From positions 62,001-126,000 of the forward strand of contig CAVVNN010000003.1 in NCBI GenBank assembly GCA_963749605.1: DNA of 64,000 nucleotides, written 5' to 3'. The DNA comes from CAVVNN01 sp963749605. GTDB taxonomy: Bacteria > Actinomycetota > Thermoleophilia > Solirubrobacterales > 70-9. The notes below the pieces were generated by a model, which worked only from the letters and a program-made list of their open reading frames with translations, searched no databases and had not been told where the DNA came from. The position numbers were made by a program, and so were the translations under genes. Below, piece after piece: positions 46,927 to 56,196 of the stretch (positions are counted from its first letter, which is position 1; each line of letters begins with the position of its first letter).

Positions 46927-48490
46927 CTACTCCGCGTAGGTGGCGCTGACCGCCATCTGCCAGAGCCGGTACGGGCGCGCGGCGCTTCCTGCAGCTCGTG
47001 AGCGGCGAAGATCTCGTCGAGGTCCTCGCGGGTGAGCGTCTCGCGCTCGAGCGCGTTCGCGGCGAGGTCGTCGAGGCACTCGCGGTTCCCGCCCAGCAGC
47101 GCGCGGGCGCGGCGGTAGGCCTCGCGCGCCAGCGTCATCGCCGCCACGTCGACGTCGCGCCGGGTGCGGTCGGAGAGCGCGTAGTCGCCGGTCGGCAGCG
47201 CGATCGGCGGCGGGCCGTCGGCGTCGAGCGCGACGCCCATCCCGAACTCGCCGACCATCTGCTTGCAGACCGAGTGCACCCGGGCCAGGTCGTCGACCGC
47301 GCCCGGAGTAGGACTCGCCGAACACCTCCTCCTCGGCGGCGCGCCCGCCCAGCAGGGTGACGATCTCGTCGAGCAGCTCGTCGCGCGACTTCAGGTAGGT
47401 GTCCTCCTGCGGCGAGTGGCCGACGAAGCCGAGCGCCGGCCCGCGCGGGACGATGCTGAGGATCTCCGGCGGGTCGAGGCCGAGCAGCCGCCGGCAGAGG
47501 GCGTGCCCCGCCTCGTGGTAGGCGACGATCCGCCGCTCCTTCGAGCTCAGTCGCCGCGCCTGCTGGGAGCCGACCGACTGGCGCAGCAGCGCCTCGTCGA
47601 GGTCCTCGCGGGCGATCGCGTCGCGCTCCGCCCGCCCGGCGATGATCGCCGCCTCGTTGAGCGCGTTGGCGAGCTGGGCGCCGGTCATCCCGGTCGTCTT
47701 GCGGGCGACGTCGGTGAGGTCGAGGTCGGGGCCGAGCGGCTTGCCCTTGGCGTGCGCGCGCAGGATCGCCTCGCGGCCGTCGCGGTCCGGCGGCGCGACC
47801 AGCACCTGGCGGTCGAAGCGCCCGGGTCGCAACAGCGCGCTGGTCGAGCTTGTCGACGTAGTTGGAGGCGGCGATCACGATCACCGTCCCCGGGTCGCGC
47901 TCGAAGCCGTCGAGCTCGACCAGCAGCTGGTTCAGCGCCTGCTCGCGCTCGCTGGTGCCACCGTCGCCGCTGCCGCCGCTGCGCGCTCCCCCGACCGCGT
48001 CGAGCTCGTCGATGAAGATCACCGCGCGCCCGGACTTGCGCGCCTCCTTGAACAGCCGCCTGATCCGGGCGGCGCCCCTGCCCACGAACATCTCGACGAA
48101 GCTCGAGCCGGAGGCCGAGAAGAAGTCGACGCCGGCCTGCGCGGCGACGGCTCGCGCCAGCATCGTCTTGCCCGTCCCCGGGGGGCCGTAGAGAAGCACG
48201 CCGCGCGGCGGCTGCGCCCCGAGCGCCGCGAAGCGGTCGGGGTCGCGCAGCCACTCGGCCACGTCCATCAGCTCGTCCTTGGCTGCGTCGACCCCCTGCA
48301 CCTCCTCCCACAGCACCGGCTTGGTCTGGCTCGCCTTCACCGTCTCCGGCTTGGTCGTGCCCATCGTCCCCCGCAGCAGTTTGAGGAAGACGAGCAGCAG
48401 CCCGCACATGAAGAAGACCCCGAAAACGGGGTACCAGTCGAAGAAGAAGCTCTGGATTTCGCTTGCCGCGAGTGCCTGCGTCAGGTGCAT
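46927..48490 (-). pseudogene. FtsH-like membrane AAA protease with three frame breaks
   Basis: The N-terminus has one membrane helix (WYPVFGVFFMCGLLLVFLKLL) rather than the usual two with a periplasmic domain. The AAA domain is intact: QTKPVLWEEVQGVDAAKDEL, Walker A GPPGTGKT, SGSSFVEMFVGRGAARIR and Walker B VIFIDELDAVG. After a break near 47840 the frame resumes with RPGRFDRQVLVAPPDRDGR, then the protease domain with zinc motif HEAGH. A second break near 47305 leads to HSVCKQMVGEFGMGVAL, and a third near 46985 to the end RLWQMAVSATYAE. The total corresponds to about 520 aa, shorter than canonical FtsH. It may be intact in the organism. Confidence 0.75.
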
Positions 48491-48606
48491 CCGCCCTGCC
48501 TATCGATTGGGCTGCCTAGTCAAAAGTGTCAAGGCAGTGTGGGTACAAAGCCCTCCGGCTCCAATCGCACATGTGTCCATAGCCATGCGTCCAGAGCGTA
48601 GGCGTG

Positions 48607-49368
48607 CTAGCGCCGTTCGACCTGTGAGCCGCCGACGATGGCCTCCTCGCCGCTGTCTGCGAAGACGATCCAGGCCTTGTTGCCGCCGTCGTAGTCGGGG
48701 GCCCACAGCTTCAGCGTGGCGTCGCGGCCCCAGACGGTGCAGGGCTCCTCGACAGGCTCCTCCAGCCCGCGCCAGACTCGCACGAATGCGTTGCCGTCCC
48801 ACTCCTCCCCGATCGTGGTCGGCTCGCGGTGGCCCGGGTGGACGCGGGTCTCGGGCGGCAGCTTCATCAGCCGCTCCATCACCGAGGACCGCAGGTCGGC
48901 GAAGCCGCTTGCTCCCGGCGCCATCGTCCCCCCGACCGTGCCCTTGAAGAGGACGTCGGCGGTGAAGACGTCGGTGCCGTCGATGAGGTAGGCGAGGTGG
49001 CCGGACGCGTGGCCGGGGGTGAATATCGCCTCGATCTCGAGCCCGCCGGCGTCCAGCCTCTCGCCGTCGCCGAGCGTCACCGCGACCTCTTCGTCGAGCT
49101 CCGCCGCGGCCGCCTCGTGGGCCACCAGCGGCGGGCCGCCCAGCCGCTTGCGCGCCTCGGCCAGGCCGGCGACGTGGTCGAGGTGGGGGTGGGTGACGAG
49201 GACGTGGGTGATCTCGATTCCCTCGCGCTCGGCCCGCTCGAGCAGCGGGTCCAGCCTGTCGTTGCCGTCGATCAGGACACCCTTGCCGCTCTCCGGGTTG
49301 GCGACGAGGTAGGCGTTCGACAGCCACTGCGGGTTCTCGGTGCGCTCGACGATCACCGTCTCAACCAT
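48607..49368 (-). CDS. Metallo-beta-lactamase-fold hydrolase (glyoxalase II-like)
   Basis: 253 aa from ATG 49368, overlapping the deacetylase stop by 8 bp. Metal motif THPHLDHVAG (HxHxDH), then FTPGHASGHLAYL, FTADVLFKGTVGG and HPGHREPTTIG supply the remaining His and Asp ligands. A C-terminal extension of about 50 residues (VWGRDATLKLWAPDYDGG ... GGSQVE) is not part of the basic fold. Hydrolysis of a thioester is the likely reaction; the substrate is unknown. Confidence 0.88.
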   Translation of the reverse strand: MVETVIVERTENPQWLSNAYLVANPESGKGVLIDGNDRLDPLLERAEREGIEITHVLVTHPHLDHVAGLAEARKRLGGPPLVAHEAAAAELDEEVAVTLGDGERLDAGGLEIEAIFTPGHASGHLAYLIDGTDVFTADVLFKGTVGGTMAPGASGFADLRSSVMERLMKLPPETRVHPGHREPTTIGEEWDGNAFVRVWRGLEEPVEEPCTVWGRDATLKLWAPDYDGGNKAWIVFADSGEEAIVGGSQVERR

Positions 49369-50515
49369 ATGGCTTGTAGACAAGGCGGTGGCCGAGCAGC
49401 TGGGTGACGGTCTCGAAGCCGTAGCCCCGCGCCCGCAGCGTGTCGATGACCTGCGGCAGCGCCGCCAGCGTCTCGCTTCGGTCTCCGCCGCCGTCGTGCA
49501 TGAGGACGATCGAGCCCGGCTGCGTCGTGGCGACGATGGTGCTGTAGATCGCGCCGGCGCCTGGGGTCGACCAGTCGGCTGGGTCGACGTCCCAGGTGAT
49601 CGTTCGCATCCCGAGGCTGCCCGCGGTGGAGACGACGCTGGAGTCGAGGGCTCCGCCCGGCGGGCGGAAGAGGCAGGGCTCGAAGTGGGTGTAGGCCTCG
49701 ATCCGGGAGCTGGCGCCGGCAATCTGGGAGTAGCCGGGGTATGAGACGTGGTTCATCGTGTGGTCGCCGATCTCGTCGCCTTCGGCGAGGATCTGGCGCA
49801 TCGTCGCTTCGCGCCCCGTCATCTCCTGGCCGATCTCGAAGAAGGTGCCGTTGACGTGCTTTTCGCGCAGCACCTGCAGGAAGGTGGGCGTGTATTCGCT
49901 CGGCCCGTCGTCGAAGGTGAGGGCAACGACCTTGCGCCCGCGCGGCCCGTTGGTGTCCAGCCCAGCCGTGCCGCCGGTGCAGCCGGCCGGGCGCACCGGG
50001 CGCAGGCGAAAGGTGCGGGCGCCGCTGGCGGGCAGGCTCTCCTGTCCAGCCAGCACCCGCCAGCGATAGCGGTGCGGCGCAAGCCCGGCATCGGCGGGCA
50101 GCAGCGAGACGACGAGCTCACCCGCGCTCGGTCGCTTCACCCGGGCGGGCACCGTGTCCCTGCCGGTCGTCTTGCCGGAGGCGTTGACCAGCTCCAGCCC
50201 CAGCCGCCGCCGCGCGGCGCTGCCGCCGAGGCAGAGGCGCCGTTCGCCCTTGCCGCCGGCCCGACGCAGCTCCAGGCAGAGGTAGGGACCGCCCCCGCCC
50301 GTGACGTTCGGCAGCGGGTCGAGCTTCGCGAGCGCCGTCGGCGCCGCCGTCCGCAGGGCGAAGACCAGGTTCTGCCCCGCCTGCGAGAGCTTGGCGCGCA
50401 GCAGGTCAGGCGCTTGCGCCTTCGCGCCGGAGCTGCCGGCGGCCGCTCCTGGGGCGCAGGCCAGCGCGGCGAGGGCGATGCAGGCGATGCGGAGGATCTG
50501 GCGAGAGTGGGGGAT
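49361..50515 (-). CDS. Exported polysaccharide deacetylase, no canonical start codon
   Basis: The NodB catalytic domain is clear: VVALTFDDGPSEYTP (Asp-Asp metal motif), GDEIGDHTMNHVSYPG (HxxxH), FRPPGGALD, ITWDVDPADWSTP and IVLMHDGGG. Coding sequence continues upstream of a GTG at 50152 through a Gly/Cys-rich domain (GPYLCLELRRAGG, LCLGGSAARRRLGLELV) to an Ala-rich signal peptide (ILRIACIALAALACAPG). No ATG, GTG or TTG exists between the signal peptide and the in-frame stop of the upstream gene at 50522. I set the start at ATC 50515 for want of a better codon; an indel is the alternative. 384 aa as drawn. It deacetylates a cell-wall or extracellular glycan. Confidence 0.8.
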   Translation of the reverse strand: MPHSRQILRIACIALAALACAPGAAAGSSGAKAQAPDLLRAKLSQAGQNLVFALRTAAPTALAKLDPLPNVTGGGGPYLCLELRRAGGKGERRLCLGGSAARRRLGLELVNASGKTTGRDTVPARVKRPSAGELVVSLLPADAGLAPHRYRWRVLAGQESLPASGARTFRLRPVRPAGCTGGTAGLDTNGPRGRKVVALTFDDGPSEYTPTFLQVLREKHVNGTFFEIGQEMTGREATMRQILAEGDEIGDHTMNHVSYPGYSQIAGASSRIEAYTHFEPCLFRPPGGALDSSVVSTAGSLGMRTITWDVDPADWSTPGAGAIYSTIVATTQPGSIVLMHDGGGDRSETLAALPQVIDTLRARGYGFETVTQLLGHRLVYKPYG

Positions 50516-50521
50516 GGTCGG

Positions 50522-51373
50522 TCAGGCGACGATTCGGGTTTCCAGCGTACCGATGGTCGGAGAGTCGATGACGATCTCGTCGCCGTCGCGCAGCCAGACC
50601 CGCGGCTGGCGCACGCTGCCGACGCCGGCCGGGGTCCCGGTCGAGACGATGTCGCCGGGCGCCAGGGTCATCAGGCTGGAGAGGTGGGAGAGGAGCTGCG
50701 GCACGCTGAAGATCAGGTCGGCGGTGGAGGCGCTCTGCATCTCCTCTCCGTTCAGCCGCAGCGAGATCTCGATCGCGTCGTGGGGTCCGGCCTCCTCGGC
50801 GGTCACCAGCGCCGGCCCGCAGGGCGCCGAGCCGTCGAACACCTTCCCCGACATCCACTGCGGGGTGGCGAACTGCAGGTCGCGGGCGGAGAGGTCGTTG
50901 AGGAGGGTGTAGCCGGCGACGTATTCGAGCGCCTCCTCCTCGCTCACCTCCCGGGCGGTGCGCCCGACGACGAAGGCGAGCTCGGCCTCGAAGTCGACCT
51001 TGCGGCTGGCGGCCGGCAGCCGCACTGTCGCGCCGGGAGCGGCGAGGGCGTTGCGGAACTTGCCGAAGATCGCCGGGCTCTGCGGAACCTCGATCCCCGC
51101 CTCGGCCGCGTGGCTGCGGTAGTTGAGGCCGATGCAGACGATCTTCTCCGGGTCGGGGATGGGGGGCAGCAGCTCGACCTCGGCGAGTGGCCGCGACGTG
51201 GCCGCGCCCTTCTCCAACGCCTCCCCCAAGTCGCCGAGCCGCTGCGCGGCGATCAGCTCCCGCAGGCTGCCGCGCTCCGGCTCCCCCAGCGCGTTCCAGG
51301 CATCGATCACCGCATCCTCGGCGAGGACCCCGGCGCGCGGCCCCTGCGGCGAGCTGTAGGTCACCAATCTCAT
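50522..51373 (-). CDS. Fumarylacetoacetate hydrolase-family protein
   Basis: 283 aa. An N-terminal small domain is followed by the FAH core: KIVCIGLNYRSHAAEAG, FGKFRNALAAPG, VDFEAELAFVVGRTAREVSEEEA (Glu metal ligands), YTLLNDLSARDLQ, GKVFDGSAPCGPALV and STGTPAGVGSVRQP. The family includes acylpyruvases and 2-hydroxyhepta-2,4-diene-1,7-dioate isomerases; the exact substrate cannot be assigned. It runs directly into the deacetylase gene. Confidence 0.92.
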   Translation of the reverse strand: MRLVTYSSPQGPRAGVLAEDAVIDAWNALGEPERGSLRELIAAQRLGDLGEALEKGAATSRPLAEVELLPPIPDPEKIVCIGLNYRSHAAEAGIEVPQSPAIFGKFRNALAAPGATVRLPAASRKVDFEAELAFVVGRTAREVSEEEALEYVAGYTLLNDLSARDLQFATPQWMSGKVFDGSAPCGPALVTAEEAGPHDAIEISLRLNGEEMQSASTADLIFSVPQLLSHLSSLMTLAPGDIVSTGTPAGVGSVRQPRVWLRDGDEIVIDSPTIGTLETRIVA

Positions 51374-51453
51374 CGCCGCGCAGGGTAAGCGACCGAGCCG
51401 GATGCGCTAGCGTTGGCGCCCCGGCTACCGCCCAAGGCCCAGCCGGACTTCTC

Positions 51454-51527
<74 letters not shown>

Positions 51528-51902
51528 CTCCACGCAAAGCCATTTCCAAAGCGGAGTTCAGACTTTCTTTCGCTTCCAGAGGTTCTCTCCAAATTCTCAT
51601 GGGTACCACATTTGGGTACCAACCTGAGGCGAAATTGCACGCACCCTCGCTTGGTTCTAGCCATGAGCTGCGCGTCCAGCCCCGGCCGGTTTCCCAAGGG
51701 CTGCGGGATAGGGCGTCGGGATTGCAAAGCCCAGACAAACAGCGCTTGACCTTGGTTCGGCTTCAATTGTTTGGACCGATCTATCTCTAGACACCGCTTC
51801 ATCAAGCCAAAAATAAGGCGGGTCAGAGTTGGGTCCACCTCGAGCCGCGCCGAGGCCTTATTGCCGCTGGCATCGGACTGACGCACCGCCCCTCAGCGCC
51901 CG
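51528..51902. other. Gene-free junction between tRNA-Asp and the accessory island
   Basis: No ORF with coding character. Composition changes abruptly to lower GC. Two direct copies of GGGTACCA lie near 51601-51622, separated by CATTT, and one arm of a 22-bp direct repeat lies at 51759-51780. I saw no integrase remnant and no second copy of the tRNA 3' end in the window. Confidence 0.5.
51759..51780 (+). repeat. Direct repeat, left copy, flanking the TrlF-DUF4143 block
   Basis: Contains TCAATTGTTTGGACCGAT. It matches 56403-56424 at 20 of 22 positions in the same orientation. The two copies bracket the trlF-like and DUF4143 genes, 4.6 kb apart. Confidence 0.5.
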
Positions 51903-54638
51903 CTAGGTCTTCACTTCGAATCCGTACATCTCTCCGCGGTTCCGGTAAGCCGCCTCGCCCCCCTCGAGGATCTCGCATGCCCGCGCCCGTGTTTGCACCG
52001 CGTCGACTGAACCGACCTCGCGGATCAGCCCTTTTCCTTCCCAGCCCTGCATCGGCACGATCAGCTCCGCATCGCCGAGCACGGTGATGTTGGCGTTGTG
52101 GGTGGCCATGATCACCTGCCGGCTCTCCTTCACCTGTCGAAGCACCGCAACGACCGTGCGCGCGATGAACTGGCTGTCGAGGTGATCCTCGGGCTGGTCG
52201 ATGATTAGTGGCGTCTGCTCGGCCGAGAACAGCAGCGCGCCCAGGAGGATCGAGGCTTTCTGCCCGAAGGAGAGGCTCTCGAACTTCACCGTGCGGATCT
52301 CCTCCCCAAACGTCGTCAGTGTTATCTCAGGAGCGTCCTCGCGCGCCACCGCCTCAAGCCCCCCGAGCTTCTCGCCACCCAGCGCCGCAATGAACTCCGC
52401 CACCGTTCCCTCGTCGACGAAGAAGGGAGTTCCCTCGCTGTCCTTGATCGCCAGCAGCTCCGCGTTGTCACCCTTCCTCACGGCGGCCGCCAGTTCGATC
52501 GGGCTTATCGCCGCGCAGAAGTGGTGCAGGCGGATGTTTTGGAAGAACTGGTTGCTGATCTGCTCGCGCACCCATTCGGCGTACTTCTCAACCAGAGCTC
52601 CCTGGCGGAAAGCCAGCTTCACCTGAAAGTCCTCGAAGGCGTTGTTCAGCTTTGCGGTCAGCGACACCATCGCCGCGGCCCGCAGCTGCCCACGCTTTAC
52701 CTGCGCCGCCTCGAAATCCTTCAGCAGCTCCCTTCTCTCCTCGAGCTTCTTCCCCAGTTCCTCACTCTGCACCTTTGCCTCGTCGATCGCTTTCAGCTGC
52801 GCTGTCTCGGCGCTGGTCAGGCGATTCATTTCGCCCAGTTTCGGGTCGATCCCCTTTTCCCGCAGCATCTCCATCACCGCCTGCACCTTTGCCTCGATCG
52901 CCTGCTCGCGCGTCTTCCAATCGGCCAACCGCTCGTCCAGCCCGCTCTTCGCCTGCGATAGGGCCCTCTGCATTTCTGTTCGGGCCGAGCTCAGCTCACT
53001 CGCGAGCGCCGCCATTGCCCCGACCAACCCCTCGTCCTCGCTCTCACGGTTCAGCAACTCTGCGCTCGGCGTCTTATCCAGGTCCACCTCAGCGCTCGCT
53101 GCCATCTCGGTGACGTCCAGCGAGAGGTCGAGATCGTCGATCGCGGTGGCGATCTCTCCCAGTCGCCGCTCCAACTCCGCCCGCAAGCGTCGCTCGCCCT
53201 GAAGTTTGCGCCGCCACTCGAGCGCCTCCTTCAGGTTCGACTCTTCCAGTGCCTTCAGCTTCAGGCGTGTCTTGCCCAGCTCCCTTTCGGCATCCGCCTT
53301 CCGTTTCGGCGCCCCAGCGAGCGGTTTGGTAGCGGCCGCGTTCGCCCCCAACTTGTCGGCCAACTCGCCTAGCTCTGCCTCTATCTCCGCGAGATCGGCG
53401 AACTGGTCGAGGAAGGCGAGCAGCGGCTGCGGCTTCTCCGGGTAGCCACGAATGATCGAGGCGACACGATCCTGTCCGTAGCCCTCGATCTCGACGCTCG
53501 TTTCCGTCGCGCCCTCTTCGGTCAGCTCGTAGGTCATCTTGCCGCTGTCCCGCTTCAAGTGGTGCAGCGCTCCTAACTCGTCCTTGTAGATCAGTTGGAC
53601 GGTGTCGGGCGAGTTATCTCCGTCGTCGAACCTGCCGCTCTCCGAGCGGCAGGCGGCATCGACACTCTCCAGCGCCGTCGACTTGCCCGCCCCCCGGCCC
53701 CCGATCAGGCAGTTCAGGTTCGGGCTGAAGGCGATTTCCTGGCCGTCGAGAAAACCGCCCTTAAAGCGGGCGCCGACGATTCTCGGATAGTCCGACGGCA
53801 CCCTCGCCTCCAGCTTGATTCGCGCCTCCGGGTCGGCCAGCGCCGTCCGGAAGGCGGCGAAGGATGGCTCGCTCATCTTCACCCGGGTGACCCGGTCCCG
53901 ACCCTCCCGGTCGCGCCCGATTCTCTCCACGGAATGAGCGTCGGAAAACAGCAGCTTCGCCAGGCGGCCGCCGCCAGCCCCCAGCTCCGCTTCGCGCTTT
54001 TTCAGCAGCTCCAGGCGGGGCTCCGCCTCGACGCCGCTCTCCCGCGGCGTGTACCACTCGGCCTCTGCGGCGTCGTCCACCTCCACTGCCACCAGCGCCG
54101 GGCTACAGATGACCGCCTCTTTGACCTGTGGCGAGACCCGTGCTTCAAAGCCGGTCCCGTCGCGGCCTATGTGGGCTGGAATAGCGATCCCGCCGGCCTC
54201 CCTCACTTCGTCCATAAGCTCGTGGATCTGCTTCAGCACATATCGGTCGCCGCTCTGCGCGCCCTCCTTGAACTCCAGCCTCCCGAACCATTGCTTGAAG
54301 GCCGCATATTCTTCGCGCGCGAAGTAGACCAGCACGTGCCCCTGGCCGGTCGTGATCTCGACCCCGGCAAAGGCGACCAGACCTTCCGCCGCCGCTGACC
54401 CCAGCAGCGCCTCGACCGAGTCGATCGCGTTGTGGTCGGTGATCGCGATCAGATCAAGGTCACGCTCCTTAGCCGCCGCCACGATCCCCTCCACGGTCAT
54501 CTCCGGCTCGCTTACGTCTGAGGAGACCCCGTAGCTATGGATGTGCAGGTCGGCCCGTAGGAAGGCGGCGCCGGAGGAGAGCTGATCGAAGCCCTCAAAT
54601 GGATCGCCGCCGCCCTCGATTTGATCTCCGTTGGTCAC
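51903..54638 (-). CDS. PHP domain plus SMC-like ATPase (TrlF family type)
   Basis: 911 aa from GTG 54638; the frame is open to 54677, but those residues are not conserved in kind. Residues about 25-250 are a PHP phosphoesterase domain: FLRADLHIHSYGVSSD, IAITDHNAIDS, IAIPAHIGRDG and LLFSDAHSVE. The ATPase follows with Walker A LIGGRGAGKST near residue 325, a long coiled coil (about 430-690), the ABC signature LSFGQKASILLGALLF, Walker B PLIIDQPEDHLD and the His switch MATHNANI. Proteins of this plan occur beside tRNA-repair or defence genes. A nucleotide- or nucleic-acid-activated phosphoesterase is plausible; its biological target is unknown. Confidence 0.85.
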   Translation of the reverse strand: MTNGDQIEGGGDPFEGFDQLSSGAAFLRADLHIHSYGVSSDVSEPEMTVEGIVAAAKERDLDLIAITDHNAIDSVEALLGSAAAEGLVAFAGVEITTGQGHVLVYFAREEYAAFKQWFGRLEFKEGAQSGDRYVLKQIHELMDEVREAGGIAIPAHIGRDGTGFEARVSPQVKEAVICSPALVAVEVDDAAEAEWYTPRESGVEAEPRLELLKKREAELGAGGGRLAKLLFSDAHSVERIGRDREGRDRVTRVKMSEPSFAAFRTALADPEARIKLEARVPSDYPRIVGARFKGGFLDGQEIAFSPNLNCLIGGRGAGKSTALESVDAACRSESGRFDDGDNSPDTVQLIYKDELGALHHLKRDSGKMTYELTEEGATETSVEIEGYGQDRVASIIRGYPEKPQPLLAFLDQFADLAEIEAELGELADKLGANAAATKPLAGAPKRKADAERELGKTRLKLKALEESNLKEALEWRRKLQGERRLRAELERRLGEIATAIDDLDLSLDVTEMAASAEVDLDKTPSAELLNRESEDEGLVGAMAALASELSSARTEMQRALSQAKSGLDERLADWKTREQAIEAKVQAVMEMLREKGIDPKLGEMNRLTSAETAQLKAIDEAKVQSEELGKKLEERRELLKDFEAAQVKRGQLRAAAMVSLTAKLNNAFEDFQVKLAFRQGALVEKYAEWVREQISNQFFQNIRLHHFCAAISPIELAAAVRKGDNAELLAIKDSEGTPFFVDEGTVAEFIAALGGEKLGGLEAVAREDAPEITLTTFGEEIRTVKFESLSFGQKASILLGALLFSAEQTPLIIDQPEDHLDSQFIARTVVAVLRQVKESRQVIMATHNANITVLGDAELIVPMQGWEGKGLIREVGSVDAVQTRARACEILEGGEAAYRNRGEMYGFEVKT

Positions 54639-54730
54639 CGGCGCCTGTGTGTAGCAGGTGTTGAAAACAGATCGCAAGGGTCACAAGTTTGGGCCTGCAG
54701 ATTTGGCTTTCTAGAGCCGCAAGCGGTTGC

Positions 54731-54780
54731 GCCCTGAACAGGACTCGAACGGTGCGACCTACTCCTTTTAGGAGGGAGTC
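54731..54780 (-). other. tRNA-like 3'-half remnant
   Basis: The minus strand reads an anticodon-arm-like hairpin (CTCCTAAAAGGAG) followed by GGTCGCACCG-TTCGAGTCC, which looks like an anticodon-to-T-arm half of a tRNA. The T-stem does not pair and no D-arm or acceptor is present, so it is not a functional tRNA. It could be a decayed integration site. Confidence 0.3.
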
Positions 54781-54828
54781 GGTCATCCTCGTGCCTTGGG
54801 ATGCCTTGCAGGCGAGTGCAACAATTCT

Positions 54829-56079
54829 TCAAGGTCCGAGCGCTCCGATCGGGACAACTTGGACCCCATCTTCGCGCCTGTAGCCGTAGCCGCCAGCGGT
54901 CAGCACAGCCAATACTGCCGGCTCGCCTGAGCGGCTGGTGTCGACCTGCCCCGCGAACTTTTGGAGGGCAGTGGCCGCTTCCTCGATGGCGGTCTCCCCA
55001 CCCAGCTTGACCTCAAAGGCCCCCCACCTCCCGTCTTGGCAGTTAATGATCGCGTCGACCTCGAGATCGTTTGAGTCGCGGTAGTGCTCGACTTTGGCTT
55101 CCAGCGGCTGGGCATAGATCCGTAGGTCACGGACGACCATCGACTCGAAGAAGAGTCCAAAGGTGTTGAGGTCGTCCATTAGCGCCTGCGGATTTCCTCG
55201 CAGCGCCGCCACTGCCAAGGAGGGATCGACGAAGTGGCGCTTTGGCGCTTTACGAAGCGAGTAGCGTGAGCGCAGGTGTGGGCGCCAGGAAGGCTGGTCC
55301 TCGATGATGAATAGTCGGCTGAGGGCTTCCAGGTACTCACTTACCGTCGCCGAAGTGACCGGGTCGCCGGACTCACTCGCGTCGCTGGCCAGCGTAGTTG
55401 CTGCAACGTTGGTCGCGAGGTTTCGAGCAAGGCTCTGCAGCAGGCGCATCACCTTCTCCGGCCGATGTCTCGGCCCGATGCTTTTGAGATCGGCGCGGAC
55501 CACCTCGTCTAGGTAATCCCGAACGCCGCGAAGCGCCGGATCCATCTCGAGATGGCGGAAACCAGGCCAGCCACCGCGACATAGCGCCTCGGCGACCTGT
55601 TGCAGCTCAAGCCTCGGATCGGCTGCCTCAGCCTTCTCGCCGCCGAGCAGCTCGGCGAGGGAGACCTCGCCGTTGCTGGTGCCGAGCTCATAGAGCGACA
55701 TCGGCCGCATCCGCAGTCGGCTAATTCGCCCTGCTCCGGTGTGACGGGTCTCGTCATCGGTGGGCTGGGCGGAGCCGGCGAGGATGAACTGACCGGGGTC
55801 GTTGCGGTTATCGACCTCCCGGCGAACATGGTTCCAGATGCTCGGCGCTACCTGCCACTCATCGATCAACCTCGGTGTTTTGCCCTCAAGGATCAGACCG
55901 GGATTGATCTCGGCGGCTTTCCTAGCCTCCTCATTCACATCGAGCAGTACCTCGCTCTTAGCCAGCTGCCTCGCAGTCTCCGTCTTGCCGCAAGCTTTAG
56001 GGCCCTCAACCAAGACCGCTCCAGTCGACTCAAGTCGTTCCTGTAGCTCGATATCTGCAGTTCTAGGCAAGTAAGGCAT
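54829..56079 (-). CDS. DUF4143-type AAA ATPase
   Basis: 416 aa. The N-terminal P-loop domain has VLVEGPKACGKTETARQ (Walker A), LIDEWQVAPSIWNHVR (Walker B, Glu and Trp as in the family) and FILAGSAQP (sensor 1), with the typical RMRPMSLYELG after it. The C-terminal DUF4143 domain resembles a PD-(D/E)xK fold: VSEYLEALSRLFIIEDQPSW, FFESMVVRDLRIYA, NDLEVDAIIN, WGAFEVKLG. The function of the family is unsettled; members are frequent in mobile and defence regions. Base composition is lower in GC than the core genes. Iteron-like repeats lie upstream. Confidence 0.88.
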   Translation of the reverse strand: MPYLPRTADIELQERLESTGAVLVEGPKACGKTETARQLAKSEVLLDVNEEARKAAEINPGLILEGKTPRLIDEWQVAPSIWNHVRREVDNRNDPGQFILAGSAQPTDDETRHTGAGRISRLRMRPMSLYELGTSNGEVSLAELLGGEKAEAADPRLELQQVAEALCRGGWPGFRHLEMDPALRGVRDYLDEVVRADLKSIGPRHRPEKVMRLLQSLARNLATNVAATTLASDASESGDPVTSATVSEYLEALSRLFIIEDQPSWRPHLRSRYSLRKAPKRHFVDPSLAVAALRGNPQALMDDLNTFGLFFESMVVRDLRIYAQPLEAKVEHYRDSNDLEVDAIINCQDGRWGAFEVKLGGETAIEEAATALQKFAGQVDTSRSGEPAVLAVLTAGGYGYRREDGVQVVPIGALGP

Positions 56080-56098
56080 TTTGGCTCTAAAAAAGGAC

Positions 56099-56196
56099 TT
56101 CTACAAGTTATCCCATGAATTGTAGAATAAATGGACGAAAGATTGTGGATCTTTTAGGGCAATGATTATAGGGCTTTTTGCCGAAAGATTGTAGAA
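56099..56196. repeat. Iteron-like 23-bp tandem repeats upstream of the DUF4143 gene
   Basis: The 8-bp core TTGTAGAA recurs at exact 23-bp steps: 56120 (TTGTAGAA), 56143 (TTGTGGAT), 56166 (TTATAGGG) and 56189 (TTGTAGAA). Units 1 and 3 both end in CGAAAGA. An inverted core TTCTACAA lies at 56099-56106. The block is AT-rich in contrast to its surroundings and starts 20 bases before the ATG at 56079. It suggests a multi-site operator or a replication-type iteron set. Confidence 0.5.

Noticed and set aside
54731..54780. Functional tRNA gene
   Set aside because: T-stem fails to pair, anticodon loop is too long, D-arm and acceptor are missing.
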